This document shows, piece after piece, positions 6,513-11,771 of a DNA stretch of 13,127 nt. The notes under the pieces are model-generated. The model saw only the letters and a list, made by a program, of their open reading frames with translations. It was not told the origin of the DNA and did not search any database. Positions within the stretch are counted from its first letter, which is position 1. Each line of letters opens with the position of its first letter. This stretch comes from Frankiales bacterium (GTDB lineage: Bacteria > Actinomycetota > Actinomycetes > Mycobacteriales > Jatrophihabitantaceae). The position numbers and the translations under genes are program-made. The DNA is taken from NCBI GenBank assembly GCA_025963265.1, contig JAOPUY010000503.1, positions 1-13,127 on the forward strand. The letters are read 5' to 3'.

Positions 6513-7660
6513 GACTGCTCACCCGTCGGTTGGGCCGCGAGCGAATGCAGCTCGCAGATGCGTTCGTTATGCCATTGCGCAGTGCCGAACAGCGCGGCGT
6601 CGGTGGTGATCCGGCGCAGGAACAGGTGAAAGTCGTTCTCCCACATGTAGGAGATGCCCCCCAGCGATTGCCAGACCGCGTGCGCGACGTCCACGCCCGC
6701 GTCGGCGACGTAGGCCTTGGCCATGCTGACGATCTCATCGGCGTCGGGCGTTTCCTCGTCAACTGCCTGGGCCGCCGCGTCGCACATGGCTCGGCTCGTC
6801 TCGAGCTTCAGGCTCGCGTCCACCAACAGATGCTTGATGGCCTGGAAGGACCCGATCGGCCGGCCGAACGCGGTGCGGTCCTTGGCGTATTGCAATGCGA
6901 CGTCGAAGATGTGGCCCATGGAGCCGGTGGTCATGGCCGTTGCCAGGACCAGGGCCGTGCGCACCTGGCGCGCGACGCCGTCCGTGCCCACGGCCCGGGC
7001 GCCGACCAGCGAGGTCACGGGCACCTCGACGTTGGTCAGCGTGACGGTGTAGAAGGCCCGGGTGATGTCGAGGCTGTCCAGTCGGTCGAGCCGCAGGCCC
7101 GGTTGCCCGGTCGGGATCAGGAATTGGCTGACCCCGGCACCGTCCCGGGCCGACATCAGGATCCAATCCACCGCCCCGGCGTCGAGCACCATCGGCAGGC
7201 TTCCGTTGAGCACGAAGCCAGCCGGCGATGACTCGGCCTGGACGTCTGACCCGCTTCCCCAGTAACCCGGGATGCTGCTCGCGGCCCAGGTCGCGAGTTG
7301 GCGCCCAGCCACGATGTCCGGGCCGACCTTCGTGCGGTGAGACTCAGAGCCGAGCTGCGACAGGGCCAATTGGACGACGACGGACTCCACGAACGGACCC
7401 TGCCCGAGGGCCCGTCCAAACTCCTCGGCCACGACGGCCGAGCGGGCCAGCGACTGCTCGCCGCCGGCCGGCAGGAAGTGCCCGCTCGCGCCGAGTTCGC
7501 TCCAGCGCGGCCGGTCCAGCACCGCCCCGGCTTCGGCGAGGGCCCGCACCTCGGTGAGCGACCAGCCGCTCTCGTCGAAAAAGCCGAGCACCGGATCAGT
7601 GATCGGGCGCCGGTCTGGCTCGATCCATCGTCCGGCCGCGCGCGAAGCATCGTCTGCCAT
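6509..7660 (-). CDS. Acyl-CoA dehydrogenase family protein (short partner subunit)
   Basis: 383 aa from the ATG at 7660, which has a GAGG ribosome site 6 nt upstream. The frame stays open for another 155 codons, but that extension reads antisense-like Arg/Ser/Pro-rich sequence inside the TetR gene and is not homologous to the family. C-terminal FAD-contact motif RTAFGRPIGSFQAIKH (262-277) is intact, and GGISYMWENDFHLFLRRI (334-351) takes the place of the usual G-x-G-T-x-E region. The N-terminal and middle domains are poor matches to the canonical WxxTEP/GSD segment, as in the non-canonical subunit of heteromeric FadE pairs. It is the first gene of a three-gene unit (this gene, the longer dehydrogenase, the SDR), 79 bp downstream of the TetR stop. 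A 25-nt imperfect palindrome lies just before it. Confidence 0.9.
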   Translation of the reverse strand: MADDASRAAGRWIEPDRRPITDPVLGFFDESGWSLTEVRALAEAGAVLDRPRWSELGASGHFLPAGGEQSLARSAVVAEEFGRALGQGPFVESVVVQLALSQLGSESHRTKVGPDIVAGRQLATWAASSIPGYWGSGSDVQAESSPAGFVLNGSLPMVLDAGAVDWILMSARDGAGVSQFLIPTGQPGLRLDRLDSLDITRAFYTVTLTNVEVPVTSLVGARAVGTDGVARQVRTALVLATAMTTGSMGHIFDVALQYAKDRTAFGRPIGSFQAIKHLLVDASLKLETSRAMCDAAAQAVDEETPDADEIVSMAKAYVADAGVDVAHAVWQSLGGISYMWENDFHLFLRRITTDAALFGTAQWHNERICELHSLAAQPTGEQS

Positions 7661-7688
7661 TCTCGACCTCGCCGTCCACAGCGGTTCG

Positions 7689-7713
7689 CTACCGATCCGA
7701 TCGGGACCGGTAG
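7689..7713. promoter_or_regulatory. Imperfect palindrome before the acyl-CoA dehydrogenase pair (candidate TetR operator)
   Basis: CTACCG-N13-CGGTAG is a perfect 6-bp dyad; with the inner bases, 18 of 25 positions are symmetric. It ends 29 bp before the ATG of the first dehydrogenase gene and lies in the 79-bp gap after the TetR gene. Size and place suit a TetR-family operator, but no binding evidence exists. Confidence 0.4.
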
Positions 7714-7739
7714 AAGTGTGGGCCAAGGCTACCGCCTGG

Positions 7740-8384
7740 CTAGCGCCGCGCCCGCTTGACGACGAGGCCGCCGAGTAGCCGATCGACGGTGAGGACCGAT
7801 TCGTCGCGGGCGGCGATGGGGTCCTCGGCGTTGGCGATGTACAGCGCGGCCTCGTCGATCGCGGCGAGCAGCACGTGGGCCAAAACGCTGGTCGGCTGCG
7901 GGCTGAGGGTCTTCTCGGCGACGGCCAAGTCGAGCAGGCCCTGGATGCTGCCGAGGCCGTATTGCTCCTCCAACTCACGCCACTCCTGCCAGCCGAGCAC
8001 GGCGGGGCCGTCGATGAGCAGGATCCGCTGGACCTCGGGGGTGAGCGAGGCGTCGAGGAAACCCAGCAGCCCTTCGCGCAACCGTCCGTAGGCGTCCTTC
8101 GGCGCCGGGGTGGCGCGAGCGGCATCGGGCGTGGCGGTGGTGACCAGATCGGTCTCGACGCGTTCGAAGACGGCGCGAAAGAGCGCCCGCTTGTCGGCGA
8201 AGTGGTGGTACAGCGCGCCCCGGGTGCCGACCCCGGCGGCGGCCACGATCTCCTCGGTGCCCGTCTCGAAGTAGCCCTTCTCCACGAACAGCCGCCGCGC
8301 CGCGACGATGATCGCCTCTCGCGTCGCCTCGGCCTTCTCCGCGCGCGCGTAGAGCGCTGACGGGCCGGGCTTCGGGCTGCTCAC
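7740..8384 (-). CDS. TetR-family transcriptional regulator
   Basis: 214 aa from GTG 8384, a typical TetR length. The N-terminal helix-turn-helix is clear: ATREAIIVAARRLFVEKGY (20-38), then TEEIVAAAGVGTRGALYHHF (43-62) and ADKRALFRAVFE (63-74). The rest is helical and would bind a ligand, perhaps an acyl-CoA given the downstream genes. The frame is open up to 8549, but those 55 upstream codons have no family similarity. The GTG is chosen because about 20 residues before the first helix is usual; it lacks a strong Shine-Dalgarno. It heads the run of minus-strand genes with the dehydrogenases and SDR and is divergent from the dienelactone-hydrolase gene, so control of either or both is likely. 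Confidence 0.9.
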   Translation of the reverse strand: MSSPKPGPSALYARAEKAEATREAIIVAARRLFVEKGYFETGTEEIVAAAGVGTRGALYHHFADKRALFRAVFERVETDLVTTATPDAARATPAPKDAYGRLREGLLGFLDASLTPEVQRILLIDGPAVLGWQEWRELEEQYGLGSIQGLLDLAVAEKTLSPQPTSVLAHVLLAAIDEAALYIANAEDPIAARDESVLTVDRLLGGLVVKRARR

Positions 8385-8442
8385 TCGCTCAGTCTGACAG
8401 GTCCGAGCGCATTCCTCAGACGGCCCTTTCGGCCCTCGCCCG

Positions 8443-8520
8443 ACTCTAGCGAGATCAGGTCTCGATGCGTTAGCGTCACCGAGACGGCGGCTCAGCCCAG
8501 GTGAGGTGCGGTGGTCTCGG
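8443..8520. promoter_or_regulatory. Promoter/operator cluster upstream of TetR gene
   Basis: Minus-strand TAGAGT (8443-8448) fits a TANNNT -10 for the TetR gene. Directly upstream is CGAGA-N5-TCTCG (8450-8464), a small dyad lying in the promoter spacer. The same half-site recurs as CCGAGAC-N28-GTCTCGG (8479-8485 and 8514-8520). Four RTCTCG half-sites therefore fall within about 70 bp, which suggests an autoregulatory operator. No -35 is convincing. Confidence 0.35.
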
Positions 8521-8602
8521 CCGTCTGACCTCGCTCGTCCTACCGTCATGGAGAGGGAACTGAGTTGAGAGCTGGCCTGGCGAGTTCACTCGACTCGTTC
8601 GC

Positions 8603-8646
8603 CGTCCAGGACGCTGCTCAACCCGACCACGTGGCCGTCCGGACGG
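8603..8646. promoter_or_regulatory. Two related palindromes upstream of the dienelactone-hydrolase gene
   Basis: CGTCC-A-GGACG (8603-8613) and the perfect 12-mer CCGTCC-GGACGG (8635-8646) share the GTCC/GGAC core. Their centres are about 32 bp apart, near three helical turns. They lie 60-100 bp before the gene start in the divergent 321-bp gap (8385-8705), which holds no gene I can support. Confidence 0.35.
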
Positions 8647-8705
8647 TCATCATTGCCTGATTTTCACACCCTCGCGCACCGCGACTTCCCCGAAGGATGA
8701 GGCCC

Positions 8706-9482
8706 ATGACCGTCGAATTGCCCACGACCGACAAGTACACCGACGTGCAGGAATCCGCGGTGGAACTCACCTCGCGCTACGCCGGGACGGTGCCGGCCCT
8801 GGTGTTTCGGCCGACGGGGGACGGTCCGTACCCAGCTGTGGTGATCGGCGTGGAAGCCTATGGGATTAACGACTTTGGGCGACGGGTGGCGGCCAGTTTG
8901 GCCCACCGCGGATACGTCGTCGTCGTGCCGGACTACTACCGCGGCCACGGTCTGAAAGACCCGGAGAACTACCTCGACTTCACCGAGGTCATGGGGGCGA
9001 TCGACGGCCTGGATTTCACCGCTGGCGCGCACGATCAGCTCGCGGCCATCGACTACGCGGCTGGACTCGACTATGTGGATGCCGACCGCATCGCCGTCTG
9101 GGGCTACTGCACCGGCGGCACGTTGTCGCTGCTGGCCGCGGAGCTGTCCGATCGCATCGCCGCCGCCGTCCTGTTCTTTCCCAGCCAGCCGACCTTCCCA
9201 GAGCTCAACCGGTCGCGTCCGGTGAACGCGATTGATCTGCTCTGGGCTATCCGTTGTCCGGTGTTGGTCATCTACGGCGACCAAGACGACATCATGCCGG
9301 CCGCTGGCATCGCCGACCTCCGCGAGCGTTTCACCCGCTGGGGTGTCGATCACGAGATTAGGGTTTACGCCGGCGCCGGCCACGCGTTCTCGGCTCCGGT
9401 GGCGCCGCTTCGCAACGACGCCGCCGATCGGCTTGCGTGGCCCGACGCGGTGGGCTTCCTCGACTCGCACCTCGCGCGGTAA
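8706..9482 (+). CDS. Dienelactone hydrolase family protein
   Basis: 258-aa alpha/beta hydrolase. The nucleophile elbow is GYCTGG with Cys135, the acid is in YGDQDDIMP (Asp194 most likely) and the His is in GAGHAF (His226), the Cys-Asp-His triad of dienelactone hydrolases. Glu50 in GVEAYG matches the Glu that holds the Cys in the resting enzyme. Known members hydrolyse dienelactone to maleylacetate in chlorocatechol routes, but many paralogs act on other esters or lactones. The ATG at 8706 is preferred to the in-frame ATG at 8697 because GAAGGA sits 8 nt upstream of it and would be too close to the earlier one. It ends with a double stop, TAATAG. It is divergent from the TetR gene and no ring-cleavage genes are visible, so the pathway is unknown. 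Confidence 0.9.
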   Translation: MTVELPTTDKYTDVQESAVELTSRYAGTVPALVFRPTGDGPYPAVVIGVEAYGINDFGRRVAASLAHRGYVVVVPDYYRGHGLKDPENYLDFTEVMGAIDGLDFTAGAHDQLAAIDYAAGLDYVDADRIAVWGYCTGGTLSLLAAELSDRIAAAVLFFPSQPTFPELNRSRPVNAIDLLWAIRCPVLVIYGDQDDIMPAAGIADLRERFTRWGVDHEIRVYAGAGHAFSAPVAPLRNDAADRLAWPDAVGFLDSHLAR

Positions 9483-9488
9483 TAGCTC

Positions 9489-9581
9489 ATGACAGTGCTC
9501 GTAACGGCGGATCTACCGGTGGACGGGCCCCCACCGCCGTTCACGGTCACCGAGGCGTTCGACCTCATTCGCGGGCGGTAG
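9489..9581 (+). CDS. Possible 30-aa peptide or gene remnant
   Basis: An ATG 6 nt after the hydrolase stop opens a 30-codon frame ending in TAG. The product is Pro-rich in the middle (GPPPPF) and then reads TVTEAFDLIRGR. It has no Shine-Dalgarno of its own and could be read by reinitiation. I do not recognise it; it may be the stump of a lost gene or chance. Confidence 0.2.
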   Translation: MTVLVTADLPVDGPPPPFTVTEAFDLIRGR

Positions 9582-9632
9582 CAGCGACCTCCGCCACCAG
9601 CGAGGTGTGGGCCGCGGCGGCAGCCGAGCAGT

Positions 9633-9638
9633 TAACGT
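9633..9638 (+). promoter_or_regulatory. -10 box placed for a leaderless transcript
   Basis: TAACGT fits TANNNT and ends 7 nt before the GTG at 9646, the spacing at which transcription would begin at the start codon. No ribosome site precedes that GTG. No -35 is evident. Confidence 0.45.
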
Positions 9639-9645
9639 CGTTGGG

Positions 9646-9882
9646 GTGAGCACACCGCAGGAAGAACGGGACGCCGCCTTGGTCGCGTACCGGAGCGCCT
9701 GTGCCGAGTTCGAACAAGCCCAAGAGCACTGGGATTCGTTCTTGGCCCGGCCCGAGCTGACCGAGACCGAATCGGTGGCTGCCGACGCTGCCTTCGACCG
9801 GCTCAAGCAAGCGAACCAGGCGCGGCAGGACGCGCTGGACTGGCTATGGGTGGCCTGGCGTAACCGTCCGGAGTTGGCTTAG
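9646..9882 (+). CDS. Small helical protein of unknown function (78 aa)
   Basis: From GTG 9646 the frame encodes 78 residues beginning STPQEERDAALVAYRSACAE. It is rich in Ala, Glu, Gln and Arg with Trp near the end (DWLWVAWRNRPELA). The heptad-like spacing suggests one long or two short helices with no membrane segment or signal peptide. The frame is open 13 codons further upstream, but the TAACGT box 7 nt before the GTG makes a leaderless start there more likely. Codon third positions are strongly GC, as in true genes here. It converges on cbtA with 37 bp between the stops. I do not recognise a family. Confidence 0.6.
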   Translation: MSTPQEERDAALVAYRSACAEFEQAQEHWDSFLARPELTETESVAADAAFDRLKQANQARQDALDWLWVAWRNRPELA

Positions 9883-9919
9883 GCGCGCAAGCACGAGGGC
9901 GCGGGGTGGGCCCGGAGCG

Positions 9920-10789
9920 TTAGGGGTTCACCGTCTGGCGGGGGACGCGGTCCGGGTTCGGCGCCGTTCCGACGACCCGCTCGAGGAGGTTGGAGAAGAT
10001 CAGCCCGATGACCGACCAGATGATCAGTTGGTTGATGATCGAGTAGAACCGGAACTTCCACAGCACGTCGGCGTCAAAGCCGGGGTACACCAACTGCCCA
10101 GCCGGATTGGTGATCGGCTGCGGGGTCTCGGTCGCGGCCCGCGCGTAGCCGGTCGCGCTGGACTGGACCACGTTGGCGTGCAGGTTGCCCAGGCTGGGCA
10201 GCACCGCCATCAGCGCGCAGAACAGCACGAGCAGGGCGCCGGCCGACAGCAACGTCGCGTGGAAAACCCCGAAGCGCCGCGTCAGCCGGCGGCCGAGCAC
10301 GACTGAGAGTCCGAGCAAGATCAGGCTCCCTGCGACCATCGTCAAGTAGAGATGCCCCCGAGTGGCGATGGTGAAAGTGTGCCCGATGGCCGGCGGGTTG
10401 GCCGGGTACTTGACGAAGGGCAACAGGTAGACGCCGAGGAAGCCGAAGCCCGCGATCAACAGGCCGAGGGTGCGAGGCCGCACGCCGAACCGGCCGTGCA
10501 ACACCAGGTAGGTCACGGCGACGAGCGCGCCCATCGCGGTCGAGAAGGCGATGATGCCGGTCGCCATGCCCACCGTCGACTGGATGCTCCGGCTGAAGAT
10601 CTCCGGCCCGTCAAGGCTGACCGCCACGCCCTGGGCCTTGTCGATCGCCGTGATCGCGGCGTCGCGGCCGGACTCGTAGTCGATCGCTTTGTCGATATAG
10701 GGCTCGGCAAAGATTCGGGCGAAGACGAAGCCGAGGATGCCGGCGATGAAGCCAGCTAGGGCGCCGCGCAGGATTACACGAATTTCCAT
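9920..10789 (-). CDS. cbtA: CbtA, membrane subunit of a cobalt transporter
   Basis: 289 aa with five to six hydrophobic segments (about 8-27, 72-97, 107-127, 144-165, 178-200 and 250-272). The family mark FVKYPANPPAIG follows the third segment. CbtA proteins are proposed cobalt importers that work with the small CbtB and supply cobalt for vitamin B12. Gene order here is cbtB then cbtA with 34 bp between them, and the pair sits behind a cobalamin riboswitch, which supports the role. AGGA lies about 9 nt before the ATG. The C-terminus is a short polar tail. The transport role is from family knowledge; the mechanism of the family is not well established. Confidence 0.92.
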   Translation of the reverse strand: MEIRVILRGALAGFIAGILGFVFARIFAEPYIDKAIDYESGRDAAITAIDKAQGVAVSLDGPEIFSRSIQSTVGMATGIIAFSTAMGALVAVTYLVLHGRFGVRPRTLGLLIAGFGFLGVYLLPFVKYPANPPAIGHTFTIATRGHLYLTMVAGSLILLGLSVVLGRRLTRRFGVFHATLLSAGALLVLFCALMAVLPSLGNLHANVVQSSATGYARAATETPQPITNPAGQLVYPGFDADVLWKFRFYSIINQLIIWSVIGLIFSNLLERVVGTAPNPDRVPRQTVNP

Positions 10790-10800
10790 CGGACTTAGTC

Positions 10801-10820
10801 CTGTCTAGGTAGGTAGACAG
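10801..10820. repeat. Hairpin between cbtB and cbtA
   Basis: Perfect 7-bp inverted repeat CTGTCTA-N6-TAGACAG fills most of the 34-bp gap between the two cobalt genes. It is AT-richer than its surroundings and has no T-tract. It could stabilise the cbtB part of the mRNA or lower read-through into cbtA; its function is not known. Confidence 0.6.
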
Positions 10821-10823
10821 CGA

Positions 10824-11045
10824 CTAATGGCAGGGGAAGCCGAGGAAGTGGCGCGCGTCGTGGACCCACTCATGGACGACCAACGTCTTGCCGAAGACCG
10901 AGCTCATACCCTCGTCAATGCCGACGAAGTAATAGGCGAGCAGCGCCAGCAGCACCGTGAAACCGAGGATCATCGCGACTCGAGTGGCCGGCAAAACCGC
11001 CGGAATGGTCACGGTCTGAGTGGGGTTCTGAACGGCAGAGGTCAT
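10824..11045 (-). CDS. cbtB: CbtB, small His-rich partner of the cobalt transporter
   Basis: 73 aa with one membrane segment (about 23-42) and a C-terminal metal-binding tail, HEWVHDARHFLGFPCH, with His58, His62, His66, Cys72 and His73. The tail and length are typical of CbtB, which is thought to bind Co2+ and hand it to CbtA. AAGGAG (11052-11057) lies 6 nt before the ATG, a strong ribosome site. It is the first gene after the cobalamin riboswitch and is followed by cbtA in the same direction. Confidence 0.92.
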   Translation of the reverse strand: MTSAVQNPTQTVTIPAVLPATRVAMILGFTVLLALLAYYFVGIDEGMSSVFGKTLVVHEWVHDARHFLGFPCH

Positions 11046-11079
11046 GTCAGTCTCCTTCGGGATGGATGCGTCCCGCTAG

Positions 11080-11212
11080 ATCGGATGTGCGCTCCGAGGA
11101 GGTCTGGCTCCTGGCGACGATGCCAGTCACAGTGGCGCGACCGTGTCGGATTCTCACCGACTTCTCCTCGGGGTGCGGCTCAACTTCAAGCCGTGCCCGC
11201 GTATGCGGATAC
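11080..11212 (-). promoter_or_regulatory. Cobalamin riboswitch upstream of cbtBA
   Basis: Read on the minus strand: closing helix CCGAGGAG/CTCCTCGG (11164-11171 with 11094-11101), hairpin GTCGG-N7-CCGAC (11157-11161 with 11145-11149), helix CGGTC/GACTG (11139-11143 with 11124-11128) whose loop carries the conserved GCCACTG (11130-11136), and a B12-box-like GCCAGGAGCCAGACC (11101-11115). These are hallmark elements of the adenosylcobalamin/cobalamin riboswitch. The outer ends are uncertain. When bound it should lower cobalt uptake. The CTCCT of the closing helix could also pair with the AGGAG ribosome site of cbtB, but which fold hides that site cannot be told by eye. Confidence 0.88.
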
Positions 11213-11219
11213 GGGGTAC

Positions 11220-11248
11220 AACCTACCGCGAACCGACAGCGGAGTAAA
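11220..11248 (-). promoter_or_regulatory. Promoter of cbtBA
   Basis: Minus-strand TTTACT (11243-11248), 17-nt spacer, TAGGTT (11220-11225). Transcription would start near 11213, just upstream of the riboswitch, leaving a 5' leader of about 170 nt. Confidence 0.45.
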
Positions 11249-11438
11249 TCGCCGCAGCAAGCTCGTGCCTCACGCTCCGGCGGCACGGTGCCTGACGGTG
11301 TGTCGCGGGCCCGCGCGTGCTCATGCGACGCGGGTGACGCGGCTGCACTTGAGGGCTACTAAACCAACTAACAACGCCGGGTAGCCATTCGGCTCTCGTC
11401 GGAAATTGGGTCTGAGATCGATTCGGAGCGGGGTCACC
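11249..11438. other. Non-coding stretch between cbtBA promoter and the 70-aa gene
   Basis: No gene, RNA or clear promoter is visible. Together with the riboswitch and promoter it forms a 393-bp gap between divergent genes. A GGAG lies about 10 nt before the ATG at 11439; no TANNNT box is convincingly placed for that gene. Confidence 0.4.
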
Positions 11439-11651
11439 ATGACATTGCTGAGGTTCATAGGCGGTCCGTGGCACGGGACCGAGCGCGAGATGCGGCCGGT
11501 GGAGACCGGCTCGGCGACTGAAGAGGCGTTCTACACCGATGACCCCGGCGCCGGGTTTTATCGAGCCGACCCGGCGCCGGGCCGCGCCGAGGACCACGCC
11601 GCGCAGACCGTCCCGCTCGCGGTCCGCTGGCACCCGTCCGCGCTGCGCTGA
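11439..11651 (+). CDS. Small protein of unknown function with GGPWHG motif (70 aa)
   Basis: 70 aa from ATG 11439, starting TLLRFIGGPWHGTEREMRP, then an acidic middle (TDDPGAGFYRADPAPGR) and a basic end (VRWHPSALR). Small actinobacterial proteins that open with a GGPxDG- or GGPWHG-like turn are common, but I know of no assigned function. Codon third positions are GC-rich, and a GGAG lies upstream of the start, which supports this strand over the opposite open frame. No membrane segment or signal peptide is visible. It converges on the arylsulfatase gene with a long inverted repeat between them. Confidence 0.55.
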   Translation: MTLLRFIGGPWHGTEREMRPVETGSATEEAFYTDDPGAGFYRADPAPGRAEDHAAQTVPLAVRWHPSALR

Positions 11652-11681
11652 AATGCGGGCCGCCGTGAACGCTGCCGTGAA

Positions 11682-11757
11682 GCCCCGAGTTACGCCCTAG
11701 TCGATGGTGTTCCGGCCGGCCGGCCTTAGGACCACGGAGTTGGGCGTAACTCGGGGC
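11682..11757. repeat. Long-armed inverted repeat between convergent genes
   Basis: A perfect 16-bp inverted repeat GCCCCGAGTTACGCCC / GGGCGTAACTCGGGGC (11682-11697 and 11742-11757) flanks 44 nt. Inside are a further near-complementary pair (about 11707-11713 and 11729-11735, one mismatch) and a central CCGGCCGGCCGG palindrome. The whole can fold as one imperfect 76-nt hairpin. It fills the 120-bp gap between two converging genes. It could be a bidirectional terminator or a dispersed REP/MITE-like element. Confidence 0.7.
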
Positions 11758-11771
11758 ATCCCCCCGACCCG

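Noticed and set aside
7661..8125. 155-codon N-terminal extension of the short acyl-CoA dehydrogenase
   Set aside because: The region is the TetR gene in another frame; the extension is Ser/Arg/Pro-rich, whereas ATG 7660 has a ribosome site and gives a normal-length protein.
8385..8549. 55-codon N-terminal extension of the TetR regulator
   Set aside because: No family similarity before the GTG at 8384, and the extension would cover the promoter and operator-like repeats.
8697..8705. Upstream ATG for the dienelactone hydrolase
   Set aside because: GAAGGA abuts this ATG and so cannot serve it; the same site is well spaced for the ATG at 8706.
8664..9470. 268-codon minus-strand open frame
   Set aside because: Antisense to the dienelactone-hydrolase gene, which has an intact Cys-Asp-His triad and a ribosome site.
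11223..11633. 136-codon minus-strand open frame
   Set aside because: It runs across the cbtBA promoter region and is antisense to the 70-aa gene; no domain or ribosome site supports it.
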